From Aerococcus viridans (lineage in GTDB: Bacteria > Bacillota > Bacilli > Lactobacillales > Aerococcaceae), in NCBI RefSeq assembly GCF_001543285.1, contig NZ_CP014164.1, forward strand, positions 682,001 to 746,000: a stretch of DNA of 64,000 nt. Reading direction: 5' to 3'. How positions within the stretch are numbered: position 1 is the first letter of the stretch; every line of letters begins with the position of its first letter. The notes below the pieces were generated by a model. It was given only the letters and a program-made list of their open reading frames with translations. It was not told the DNA's origin and did not search any database. Shown one piece after another: positions 1 to 8,530 of the stretch. Made by a program: the position numbers and the translations under genes.

Positions 1-35
1 GGGTGCAGCTTTTAATGATTATTTTAGTCTAGCAG

Positions 36-488
36 TCATTCGTTGACGTGACCGATACTTTTTTCCATGTCGACATGCATGATGCCTGCGTCCATATATT
101 TCGGTGTCTCCATGTTTTTATAGCCAAGCGCTTCGTAGAAACCTGTTACATGCTCTTGGGCACCTAAAATAATTTGTGAGAAATGTTCCTCTAATGCCTT
201 CGCTTCAACAACGGCCATCAACTCACGTCCTAGTCCTTGGCCCCGATATTTTTGAGCAATTGCTACACGTTGTAATTTGGCTGCATTCGGTGTTAAGGCG
301 AGTAACCGCGCTGTATAAACGGGTTCATTATCGCTATTGTAGCCAACCATATGTAAGCAATCTGCTTCGTATTTATCGATTTCTTCGTCAATATCGATGC
401 CTTGTTCGTCTACGAAGACTTCTTTTCTAACTTTTAAAGCGTCCCTGTAGGGTTCTGAATTGATATCATTGGTCCAAACGGTCTTCAT
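36..488 (-). CDS. GNAT family N-acetyltransferase
   Basis: A 150-residue protein of the GNAT fold, which moves an acetyl group from acetyl-CoA to an amine on a small molecule or protein. The acetyl-CoA pyrophosphate loop is seen as RGQGLGRELM around residues 82-91, after the beta-4 strand LQRVAIAQKY. The N-terminal RKEVFVDEQGI is typical of the ElaA/YjcF-like subgroup. The ATG is preceded by AAGGAGAAATGGC on the minus strand, which supports this start. It is transcribed away from prfC, alone in the part that is visible. The substrate cannot be told from the sequence. Confidence 0.85.
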   Translation of the reverse strand: MKTVWTNDINSEPYRDALKVRKEVFVDEQGIDIDEEIDKYEADCLHMVGYNSDNEPVYTARLLALTPNAAKLQRVAIAQKYRGQGLGRELMAVVEAKALEEHFSQIILGAQEHVTGFYEALGYKNMETPKYMDAGIMHVDMEKSIGHVNE

Positions 489-580
489 GCCATTTCTCCT
501 TCAATAAAAAATGAATTTAGTACTAAAAATGATAGATTCATTATAACATAAGCGGTGATAATTATTTTGTGTTTTGCAAT

Positions 581-609
581 TTTAAATTACTTGATGTCTG
601 TGGTATTAT
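581..609 (+). promoter_or_regulatory. Possible prfC promoter
   Basis: A TATTAT -10 box (604-609) lies 17 bases after a weak TTTAAA -35 (581-586) in the gap between the divergent acetyltransferase gene and prfC. The -10 spacing is good but the -35 matches only four of six consensus bases. Confidence 0.35.
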
Positions 610-643
610 AGAAAGGCATATTTTAGGAGGTGTGATTAGCTTA

Positions 644-694
644 GTGCGCTATATAAATCACATGCCTAACAAATCAGAAAGACATAATCAATAA
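644..694 (+). CDS. Possible 16-codon leader peptide before prfC
   Basis: A nearly perfect Shine-Dalgarno sequence, AGGAGGTGTGAT (625-636), lies about 80 bases ahead of prfC and does not serve the prfC start. The first useful start codon after it is GTG at 644, opening a short frame MRYINHMPNKSERHNQ that ends in two consecutive TAA stops. Spacing from AGGAGG to GTG is longer than ideal (13 bases), so translation is uncertain. If real, it could be a leader peptide coupled to prfC. A remnant of a lost gene start is the other simple reading. Confidence 0.3.
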   Translation: MRYINHMPNKSERHNQ

Positions 695-718
695 TAAAAA
701 TGAAAAAGGATGAAGAGG

Positions 719-2293
719 ATGAACTTAACGCAAGAAGTAGCAAAACGCCGTACCTTCGCCATCATTTCCCACCCGGATGCTGGTAAAACGACGATTACAG
801 AACAATTATTATTATACTCAGGTGCTATCCGTCAAGCGGGTACTGTTAAAGGGAAAAAATCAGGTAAATTCGCCAAGTCTGACTGGATGAAAATCGAGCA
901 ACAACGTGGGATTTCTGTTACCTCATCGGTGATGCAGGTAGACTACGATGGTTACCAAATCAACCTAGTGGATACCCCAGGACATGAAGACTTCTCTGAA
1001 GATACTTACCGTACTTTGATGGCTGTAGATGCTGCCGTGATGGTAATTGACTCAGGTAAAGGGATCGAGCCTCAAACTAAGAAATTATTCCAAGTTTGTC
1101 GTATGCGTGGCATTCCAATTTTCACCTTCATGAATAAATTAGACCGTGATGGTCGTGAACCGATGGACTTAGTTGCTGAACTTGAAGAAGTATTAGACAT
1201 CGATGCCTATGCAATGAACTGGCCAATGGGTATGGGGAAACAATTCCTTGGTTTATATGATTTCTACAACAACCGTGTTGAATTAACCCATCCTGAAGAA
1301 AATGGCGACAACGACTTCCTTCCATTGAACGAAGACGGTGAAGTTGAAGGCGACTTTAAATTTAAAGAATCATCTATTTATACCGAAGCCTTGGAAAACG
1401 CAGAATTAATGCGTGAAGCTGGTAACGGTTTTGATGTAGAAGCTATTGCTGCCGGTGAATTAACGCCTGTATTCTTTGGATCTGCCTTAACAGGATTTGG
1501 TGTACAAACCTTCCTAGATGCCTTCGTTGATTTCGCGCCAGCACCTTCTGCAGTAGATACAGTTGAACAAGGGGAAAAAATTGAACCAACAGATGCTGAG
1601 TTAACTGGTTTTATCTTTAAAATCCAAGCCAACATGGATCCTCGTCACCGTGACCGGATTGCCTTTGTTCGTATCGTGTCAGGTGCCTTTGAAGAGGGGA
1701 TGGACGTTAAAGTAACCCGTACTGACAAGAAAATAAAATTAAATAATACTACACGTTTTATGGCTGATTCGAGGGAAAATGTTGAAAAAGCTGTAGCAGG
1801 CGATATCATTGGTTTGTATGATACAGGTAACTTCCAAATTGGTGATACCATTTATACAGGCAAAAAGGCCGTATCATTCCCACCACTACCACAATTTACA
1901 CCTGAATTATTCATGAAAGTATCACCTAAAAATGTCATGAAACAAAAATCATTCCATAAAGGGATGCAACAATTAGTCCAAGAGGGTGCCATCCAACTTT
2001 ATAGAACATGGCATTCAGAAGAGTATATTATCGGTGCCGTTGGGCAACTACAATTCGAAGTTTTCCAATACCGTTTATTAAATGAATACAACTCAGAAGT
2101 TGACATGTCACCAATGGGCAATAAAATCGCCCGTTGGATTTCTGAAGAAGAGTTGGATCCGAAGATGTCTTCAAGCCGTAACTTGCTATGTAAGGATATC
2201 CATGGTAATCCTGTTTTCCTATTTGAAAACAACTTTGCCGTGAACTGGTTCCAAGGTAAGTATCCGGATGTGCATTTAGAAACTTTACTGTAA
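719..2293 (+). CDS. prfC: Peptide chain release factor 3 (RF3)
   Basis: RF3 is a translational GTPase that ejects RF1 and RF2 from the ribosome after peptide release. The G domain is clear: G1 [11 protein letters not shown] near residues 16-26, G3 [15 protein letters not shown], and G4 NKLDRD. The signature [15 protein letters not shown] marks RF3 rather than EF-G. The full length of about 524 residues matches the family (around 525-530). An upstream in-frame ATG at 710 is possible, but the AAAAGGA at 704-710 overlaps it and sits 8 bases before ATG 719, so I take 719. The gene stands alone between a leader region and a strong terminator. Confidence 0.95.
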   Translation: MNLTQEVAKRRTFAIISHPDAGKTTITEQLLLYSGAIRQAGTVKGKKSGKFAKSDWMKIEQQRGISVTSSVMQVDYDGYQINLVDTPGHEDFSEDTYRTLMAVDAAVMVIDSGKGIEPQTKKLFQVCRMRGIPIFTFMNKLDRDGREPMDLVAELEEVLDIDAYAMNWPMGMGKQFLGLYDFYNNRVELTHPEENGDNDFLPLNEDGEVEGDFKFKESSIYTEALENAELMREAGNGFDVEAIAAGELTPVFFGSALTGFGVQTFLDAFVDFAPAPSAVDTVEQGEKIEPTDAELTGFIFKIQANMDPRHRDRIAFVRIVSGAFEEGMDVKVTRTDKKIKLNNTTRFMADSRENVEKAVAGDIIGLYDTGNFQIGDTIYTGKKAVSFPPLPQFTPELFMKVSPKNVMKQKSFHKGMQQLVQEGAIQLYRTWHSEEYIIGAVGQLQFEVFQYRLLNEYNSEVDMSPMGNKIARWISEEELDPKMSSSRNLLCKDIHGNPVFLFENNFAVNWFQGKYPDVHLETLL

Positions 2294-2331
2294 TAAACAG
2301 CTTTCAATAACAAGAAAAGAGCAATATAAAA

Positions 2332-2378
2332 CCACTAAACGATGACAATTTATGTTGTGATCATTTAGTGGCTTTTTT
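2332..2378 (+). terminator. Rho-independent terminator of prfC
   Basis: A 17-base-pair stem with two mismatches: the left arm starts CCACTAAAC at 2332 and the right arm ends TTTAGTGG at 2371. Seven T follow. It lies 38 bases after the prfC stop. Confidence 0.85.
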
Positions 2379-2465
2379 TGTTTAGTTTGTAACGTATGTA
2401 AGCTCATGACGTAAATTTATTTATAGATATCGACTGTTATTGTTGTTGAGTATAGAAGACTAAGA

Positions 2466-3348
2466 TTATCTTAGACGCATAATTGTTTCAAACCAAGATT
2501 CGATTTGCTGTTTGTCAGGTGCATCCTTTAAGTAAACGAAATTAAAGGGATGTTGAATATTAAAGTTTACTAATGGAATTTCAATAAGATAACCAGTTGC
2601 TAATTCTTCTTTCACAGCTTCACGGTACATAAAGGTGATACCCATATTTTGATGGCATAATGTTTTGATGACATTCATATTTGTGATTTGAGTTCTACCA
2701 ATAAAGTCGTCAATATGAAGATTCTGGTTATATAAAGCTTGTTCTAAAATATCAAGTGTACCACTCCCTGGCTCCCGTAAAATAAGTTGCTGATCAAGTA
2801 GATCTTCTAAAAGAATGGCTTTTTTAGCTAGGATATTTTCTGGCGAACAGACAGCGACAAACTCTTCATTTGAAATCGACTTATGTGCAAATTCTTGCCG
2901 GTTGAAATGGCCTTCTAATAAGGTAAAGTCGATTTTACCCTCCCAAAGCATCTCTTGTAGAATATGGGTGTTTTCAACAAACATCGAAATATTTGCAAAA
3001 GGTTTTCTAGAAATATCTTATGTAGAATGGGCGGCATAGTCTATTCACCAATGGTTGGGGTTGCACCAAAGTGTAGAGGATAAACCTTTTCTTTTACACA
3101 GTGGGGAACGGCAATATGCGTTCAGCATTTGCTTTTAATAACTTGATATATTGTTGAAGAGCTTTACCTTCTTCCGTAAGCGAGAAGTTTTTGTCTTTTT
3201 TCAGTTATTAAATTGATTTGATAATGGTTCTCTAAATATTGTATATGCTGAGAAACAGCAGGTTGAGTCATTTTTCAGGATTTCAGCCGTTTTAGTAAAA
3301 CTCCTCTGCGCACAAAGATTTAAAAAAGTTTGCAAATGATTATCTATC
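2466..3348 (-). pseudogene. Decayed LysR-family regulator (CysB/YeiE-like) beside yeiH
   Basis: Pieced together in three frames, this is a full LysR-type regulator. The helix-turn-helix reads HLQTFLNLCAQRSFTKTAE then MTQPAVSQHIQYLENHY, and the effector domain includes HFGATPTIGE and LREPGSGTLDILEQAL. Lesions seen on the minus strand: an extra base in the T run at 3271-3275, a second frame change near 3187-3201, an in-frame TAG after GATPTIGE near 3041, and a frame change near 3000. Only the last 172 codons (2466-2984) remain open. It lies head to head with yeiH, the usual place of the regulator that controls this transporter, so it was probably its activator. Confidence 0.85.
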
Positions 3349-3450
3349 TTCCTTATAATAATTATTTATGTAAATATAAAATATGATCATTATATTTTAT
3401 GGAAACCTTATGCTATATTCAAGATGTGAATAATGATTTGGAGGAGAATT

Positions 3451-4467
3451 ATGATAGAAAAAGGCAAAAATCTAATGCCAGGTTTATTACTTAGCGCCTT
3501 AGTTGCAGTGATAGCTGTAGCGCTGAGTAGCTTAATACCAGGTGGTATCATTGGTGCGACTGTGATGGCTCTGCTAGTTGGGATGGCATTAAATCCTTTC
3601 TTCATGAAACATCAACAGCTATATTCAGGGGTTACTTTTTCAGCAAAGAAAATCTTACGATTAGGAATTATTTTGATGGGCGTGAATCTGAACTTTGCTG
3701 AAGTGTGGGATGTTGGAAAATATGCACTATTTTTAATGATATTTACAATGTTGACTGCCTTTGGTGTTAGTAACTTGATTGGTAAGTTTTTTGGGATAAA
3801 TTGGAAGCTAACAAACTTATTAGCAGTGAGTACAGCGATTTGCGGAGGATCAGCGGTTGCAGCGGTTGGACCTGTTATAAAAGCGAAACATGAAGATATT
3901 ACTTATGCAATTTCTGCGACCTTTATCTTTGATATTATTACAGTAATTATTTTTCCATGGATAGGGATTGCGCTGGGGATGTCTGATACAGGGTATGGTC
4001 ATTGGATTGGTACTGCGGTGAATGATACCTCTTCTGTAGTAGCTGCTGGTTATGCTTTCTCACAACTTGGTGGAAACGTAGCGGTTATTGTAAAACTAAC
4101 ACGTACACTATTTATCATCCCATATGTGCTTATTTTCTCTGTTATTAATGAACGGCTAGAAAATAAGGCACAGGGAACAGAATCCCATACACCTGTCGAT
4201 TTACGAAAAATATTCCCGTATTTCATCATTTTATTTCTAGTCGTTGTGGCTTTGCGAAGCATTGGTATTATACCGAATGCGATTGCGCCGTCTATTTCTA
4301 GTGCATCAAAATTCAGTATGATCATGGCCTTATCTGCAATTGGATTAACGACTAACTTTAAAGATATTAAAAAAATTGGTCCTAAGCCGATGATTCTAGG
4401 TTTTATAGTTGATTCACTTGTTGTCGTTGTTGCCATTGTTGTTCTATTCCTAACAAACCATTTCTAA
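3451..4467 (+). CDS. YeiH/YadS-type putative sulfate exporter family membrane protein
   Basis: A 338-residue hydrophobic protein with about ten membrane segments, of the conserved YeiH family (UPF0324), often annotated as a putative sulfate exporter. Family-like stretches include GLLLSALVAVIAVALSSLIP at the N-terminus, AVSTAICGGSAVAAVGPVIK in the middle, and AIGLTTNFKDIKKIGPKP near the end. The start at 3451 has GGAGGAG 7-11 bases upstream, and an ATG at 3433 lies upstream of that site. The transported substrate is not proven for the family. The divergent LysR regulator has been lost (2466-3348), so the gene may now be expressed without its normal control. Confidence 0.85.
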   Translation: MIEKGKNLMPGLLLSALVAVIAVALSSLIPGGIIGATVMALLVGMALNPFFMKHQQLYSGVTFSAKKILRLGIILMGVNLNFAEVWDVGKYALFLMIFTMLTAFGVSNLIGKFFGINWKLTNLLAVSTAICGGSAVAAVGPVIKAKHEDITYAISATFIFDIITVIIFPWIGIALGMSDTGYGHWIGTAVNDTSSVVAAGYAFSQLGGNVAVIVKLTRTLFIIPYVLIFSVINERLENKAQGTESHTPVDLRKIFPYFIILFLVVVALRSIGIIPNAIAPSISSASKFSMIMALSAIGLTTNFKDIKKIGPKPMILGFIVDSLVVVVAIVVLFLTNHF

Positions 4468-4492
4468 CGATAAAAGAATAAGTATTATTTAT

Positions 4493-4514
4493 AAAAAAAG
4501 GAATTGTAGCAATG
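4493..4514. terminator. Left half of a terminator split by an IS (yeiH/clpE)
   Basis: The left arm AAAAAAAGGAATTGTAGC (4493-4510) pairs with GCCACAATTCCTTTTTTT at 6203-6220, giving a stem of about 18 pairs with one mismatch once the IS at 4515-6197 is removed. Its A and T runs on both sides make it bidirectional, serving the convergent genes yeiH and clpE. The IS lies in the loop. Confidence 0.85.
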
Positions 4515-4592
4515 TGAACTGCCCCCTGTCAAGCAGACAGGTAAATAAATAAAATATTTAAGCCATGCATCAATTTTAATATGCATGGTTTT

Positions 4593-5432
4593 TTATGCTG
4601 GAATACGTAATCCCATGCTAAGTTGAACTCGCTCCATATTATAAAATTCAATATAAGATTGAAGTGCATCATTTAACTCTTCAAACGTATCGTATGCTTC
4701 TAATTGTGGCATTTCTGATTTCAGAATACCCCAGAAGCTTTCCATCGGACCGTTATCTATACATTTACCCACTCTGGACATGCTATGTATTACATCGTTT
4801 CTGGAAATATATTCTCTAAAAAATGAGAAGTATATTGAAATCCACGATCACTGTGGATCAATGTTTTATCCGGGATAAGTTGATTTTCAATTTGTGAAAA
4901 CGTATCTCGAACTAAGGCATTGTTATTGTTGTGTGAGAGTTTGAATGCTATTATTTTTTGGACACCATAATCTAAAATAGCGCTTAGATATGCTTTTGAA
5001 TTATTACCGTAAGGTAATTCTGTTACATCTGTAAGTAGCACTTCCATTGGCTTGTATTCTTCTTGGAATGCTCTATTTAAGATGTTTTCTGCCACATGAT
5101 TAGGTGTATGCGGTTTGTAATTATATCTTTTTTGACGAATAACAGCTTTTAATTTCAATAATTTCATTAATCGATGAACACACTTATGGTTTACTTTAGC
5201 ACCTAAGTAATGATTTAGATAAATGGTTATCCGACGATAACCATAAATACCATTAAATTTATTATAAGTATGGATAATCATTTCAATAAGCTTTTCTAAA
5301 CGCTGACCTTTGGGGGATGGTTTGCGATTCAACCATTTATAGTAACCGGCTCTACTGACTTTTAAAGCTTTGCATAAATGCACTATTTTGAATCCTTCTT
5401 GATGTAATTTTTTAATGGTTTGATATTCGACT
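4593..5432 (-). pseudogene. IS3-family orfB (DDE transposase), frameshifted
   Basis: Read in the -1 frame from the end of orfA, orfB begins EVEYQTIKKLHQEGFKIVHL and runs through SRAGYYKWL to the rve-type integrase core: LLTDVTELPY (first D), HSDRGFQYTSHF (second D) and NGPMESFWGILKSEM (E). A base is missing from the run of A at 4818-4823 (T on the coding strand). This splits the frame between the second D and the E, with a stop soon after. The remaining pieces are 4790-5383 and 4593-4781. The normal entry is a -1 slip at A_AAA_AAT, 5407-5413 on the plus strand. Confidence 0.85.
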
Positions 5433-5730
5433 TCATACCTTGTTTGCGTAACATCAACTCTCTTTCCACTTCTCTCCGCTTTTTTATTGCTGCATTTTCT
5501 GTTTCTAAGTACTCATTTTTAGCCTTCAGTGCGGCAATTTCTGCCTGTAACTTCTCTTCATTTGTTTGTAAACTACCAGGTTTCCGCCGTCCACGATTAT
5601 CGCTAAGTCCATCAGGACCGTATTTTTTATACTTTTTAACCCACGAATACACATTGTTGTAGGATACATGATGTTTCTGAGCTGTTTCTTTATAAGACAA
5701 TTCATTGGCCAAGCAATCTTTGACAATCAT
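5383..5730 (-). pseudogene. IS3-family orfA, C-terminal part
   Basis: 115 codons containing a second helix-turn-helix (LSYKETAQKHHVSYNNVYSW) and a leucine-zipper-like coiled coil (residues 55-95) as in IS150-type OrfA. It begins at an ATG that overlaps the stop of the upstream part (TAATG). Adding one A to the run just before it would fuse the two parts as TTEEKIMIVKDC, so a single-base loss is the likely cause of the split. Overlap coupling could in principle still allow its translation. Confidence 0.75.
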
Positions 5731-6137
5731 TATTTTTCTTCTGTGGTCGTTTTTCTGCTTTTCATTTTATACACCTCGGGTAATGGAGAATAATTACGGT
5801 TTTCTTCACCCTTAGTATACTTGATTATCCAATTTCCAACAGTTGCATCTGAAGGAATATTATACTTACGTGCAATCCCAGCTATTGATCGATCAGAAGT
5901 AAAGTACTCCTCAACAATAGCTTGCTTAAACTCTTGACTATAATGATTGTTGGTTTTACTTGACTGAATACCAGAAATGCCGTGCTCTTTATATCGTAGA
6001 ATCTTGCGGCGAAATTTATTTTCTACAAGCTTTAAACCATAGGTTTCTTGCAACTCACTGATACTTACGCCTTCCTGTAAATATAATTTAATAAAATATT
6101 CTAATTCAGATACTGTATGTTTACTATTTGAACGCAA
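5730..6137 (-). pseudogene. IS3-family orfA, N-terminal part
   Basis: 135 codons with two helix-turn-helix-like segments (GVSISELQETYGLKL and RSIAGIARKYNIPSDATVGN), the usual N-terminal half of OrfA in this IS group. The ATG lies just inside the right inverted repeat of the element. The frame ends early at TAA in the A-rich stretch near 5730, where the C-terminal part begins in another frame. Confidence 0.75.
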
Positions 6138-6197
6138 AAAAACTCCCCCTAAAGTAGATTTATTTTTTTAAGTGTCTACTTTAGAGGGAGCATATCA

Positions 6198-6220
6198 ATG
6201 AAGCCACAATTCCTTTTTTT
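6198..6220. terminator. Right half of the IS-split terminator
   Basis: GCCACAATTCC followed by seven T (6203-6220) is the partner arm of 4493-4510. ATG at 6198-6200 is the second copy of the target duplication. It lies 36 bases past the clpE stop on the minus strand, so clpE transcripts now lose the hairpin and enter the IS. Confidence 0.8.
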
Positions 6221-6255
6221 GTTTATTTAGTTGTACTATCGTCTGATTCTAAGTT

Positions 6256-8445
6256 TCATGAATTTTCATTTTCATTTTCACTGACACTTACTACAATTTC
6301 GTCGTCAGTATTTGTTGTGAAATTAATTTCGTGAATGTCACTATTTTTTAGATAGGTATCAGCAACTTGGTCTTCGATTTGATTTTGGATGACACGTCTT
6401 AATGGGCGAGCACCAAGTTTTGGATCATAGCCAAGTTCAACTAACCGTTCTTTGACCTTGTCATCAACATTTACGTGGATATCTTGGTTGGCTAGTAAGT
6501 TGTTCATATTGTCTAATAGTAGGTCAACAATCACAATCAATTCTGCTTTAGTTAGTGGTTGGAATTCAATGATGGCATCGAAACGGTTCAAGAATTCAGG
6601 TTTAAAGTAGTCACCAATCTTGTTCATGACACTTTGTTGTTTACCTTGTTTGCTTGCGCCAAACCCAACACTTGCTTCCACGCCGTCTGAACCGGCGTTT
6701 GATGTCATGATGATTAAGGTATCTTTAAAGGATACAGTGCGACCTTGGGCGTCCGTTAAACGACCGTCTTCCATGATTTGTAGGAAGATATTTAAGACGT
6801 CTGGATGGGCTTTTTCAATTTCATCTAATAGGATGATTGAGTATGGTTGACGACGTACTTGCTCTGTTAATTGGCCAGCTTCATCGTAGCCTACGTATCC
6901 TGGAGGTGAACCAATTAATTTAGACACGGCATGTTTTTCCATGTATTCAGACATATCAAAGCGGACTAAGGCTTCGCGACGACCAAATAATTGAATGGCC
7001 AATTGACGTGCTAATTCGGTTTTACCGACACCAGTCGGGCCGACGAACAGGAAAGAACCGATTGGACGGTCTTGACGGCTTAAACCAACCCGGTTACGAC
7101 GGATAGCTTTGGCAATGTGTTCTACAGCATCGTCTTGACCAATGACGTGTTGCTTCAAGTTTTCGTCTAGGTTGATTAGTTGGTTTTGCTCAGATTCTTG
7201 CAAGTCTGAAACAGGAATACCGGTTTTTGTTTCGATAATCGCTTGGATGTCGCTAGCAGTAACCGTTGGGGTCTTTTCAGTCACATTTTGGTTGCTATCA
7301 TACATGCCTTGGTATTTATTTAATTGGTCACGGTAGTAGGCTGCTTTTTCATAATCTTCAGCTTCTGTGGCCATTTCTTTCAGTCTGGTTAATTCGTCAA
7401 TTTGATTCTTCAACGATTCACGGTCTAAGAATGGAATGGTTAAATTCTTTTTAGAACCTGATTCATCTAATAGGTCAATCGCTTTATCTGGTAATTGACG
7501 GTCCGTGATATAACGGTCTGATAAGCGCACAGTTGCTTCAATGGCTTCATCACTATATTTCACGTTATGGAATCCTTCGTATTTTTCTTGAATACCTTTG
7601 ATAATTTCCAGGGTTTCTTCTACAGAAGGTTCAGCTACCATGACTTGTTGTAGACGACGAGCTAGGGCGCCATCTTTTTCGATTTTTCTAAATTCACTTA
7701 AGGTTGTTGCACCCACTAATTGGAGTTCACCGCGGGCTAAAGCCGGTTTTAAGATATTACCAGCGTCTAGTGAACCACCTTCAGTTGAACCAGCGCCGAC
7801 AATTTCATGGATTTCATCTATAAATAGAATGATGTTTTTATTTTCGCGGACTTCATTCATTAATTGTTGCATTTTTTCTTCGAATTGGCCGCGGATACCA
7901 GTACCTTGAACAAGTGAAGCGACATCTAATTGGATGACTTCTTTGTTGCGTAATTTTTCTGGTACAGCGTGCTCAACAATTTTTTGGGCTAGGCCTTCGA
8001 CAACGGCTGTTTTACCGACACCCGGTTCACCAATTAGAACAGGATTGTTTTTTGTACGACGGTTCAGGATTTCAATCACTCGGATAATTTCATCGTCTCG
8101 ACCGATAATTGGGTCGATCAAACCAGCCTTGGCTTGGTCAGTCAAGTTGGTTCCGTAATTGCCTAAGATAGAATCGTCATTGTTGCCACCTTTGCCAGGT
8201 TGAGCTTGGGCTTTATTTTGCGAATTTCCAGAAAAGCCTTGTTGTTGCATTTGACGTAATAGGTCATCAAAGCTGTAGCCGCCAAAGGGGTTATTACTAT
8301 TATTGTTATTTAATTTATTTGTTTGTTTACCTTGAGATAGCTGTGAGTAGCATGTTTGGCAGAGGTTTACCGCTTCACGTCGTCCATTCACATTTGCGTA
8401 TACATGAATGACAGCGTCGCGTTCGCCACAGTTTTGACATAACAT
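6256..8445 (-). CDS. clpE: ATP-dependent Clp protease ATP-binding subunit ClpE
   Basis: An HSP100 unfoldase that feeds aggregated or damaged proteins to ClpP after heat stress. The N-terminal zinc finger [10 protein letters not shown]...CQTC (residues 3 to about 32) is the mark of ClpE. The first AAA+ domain has Walker [10 protein letters not shown], and a UVR motif in the middle reads [15 protein letters not shown]. The second AAA+ domain has [13 protein letters not shown] and the arginine-rich C-terminal ClpB-D2 part. I place the start at 8445 ([10 protein letters not shown]), where AAAGGAAG lies 8 bases upstream, instead of 14 codons earlier. It is about 729 residues. Its promoter lies beyond an IS1380 copy (see 10212-10240). 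Confidence 0.93.
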   Translation of the reverse strand: MLCQNCGERDAVIHVYANVNGRREAVNLCQTCYSQLSQGKQTNKLNNNNSNNPFGGYSFDDLLRQMQQQGFSGNSQNKAQAQPGKGGNNDDSILGNYGTNLTDQAKAGLIDPIIGRDDEIIRVIEILNRRTKNNPVLIGEPGVGKTAVVEGLAQKIVEHAVPEKLRNKEVIQLDVASLVQGTGIRGQFEEKMQQLMNEVRENKNIILFIDEIHEIVGAGSTEGGSLDAGNILKPALARGELQLVGATTLSEFRKIEKDGALARRLQQVMVAEPSVEETLEIIKGIQEKYEGFHNVKYSDEAIEATVRLSDRYITDRQLPDKAIDLLDESGSKKNLTIPFLDRESLKNQIDELTRLKEMATEAEDYEKAAYYRDQLNKYQGMYDSNQNVTEKTPTVTASDIQAIIETKTGIPVSDLQESEQNQLINLDENLKQHVIGQDDAVEHIAKAIRRNRVGLSRQDRPIGSFLFVGPTGVGKTELARQLAIQLFGRREALVRFDMSEYMEKHAVSKLIGSPPGYVGYDEAGQLTEQVRRQPYSIILLDEIEKAHPDVLNIFLQIMEDGRLTDAQGRTVSFKDTLIIMTSNAGSDGVEASVGFGASKQGKQQSVMNKIGDYFKPEFLNRFDAIIEFQPLTKAELIVIVDLLLDNMNNLLANQDIHVNVDDKVKERLVELGYDPKLGARPLRRVIQNQIEDQVADTYLKNSDIHEINFTTNTDDEIVVSVSENENENS

Positions 8446-8530
8446 ATAAGCACTTCCTTTATTTAATGCTAGAGCGATTGCCTGCAATTTTTATATTCGC
8501 AGCATATAAATATAACTGCTAATATCTATA

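Larger units (their letters stand above)
4515..6197 (-). mobile_element. IS3-family (IS150-type) insertion sequence, inactive copy
   Basis: Imperfect terminal inverted repeats are present: TGAACTGCCCCCT on the left and TGATATGCTCCCT (read inward) on the right. The similarity continues inward through AAG.AGACA..TAA. A direct repeat ATG (4512-4514 and 6198-6200) is a fitting 3-base target duplication. The element is 1,683 bases and carries the two-gene orfA-orfB layout. Both genes are broken by single-base frameshifts, so this copy cannot make transposase without repair. The insertion point is the loop of a terminator hairpin. Confidence 0.9.

Noticed and set aside
4818..4823. Programmed frameshift in IS3 orfB
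   Set aside because: The run lies in the middle of the catalytic core and not at the orfA-orfB junction, where a proper slip site exists. A mutation is simpler.
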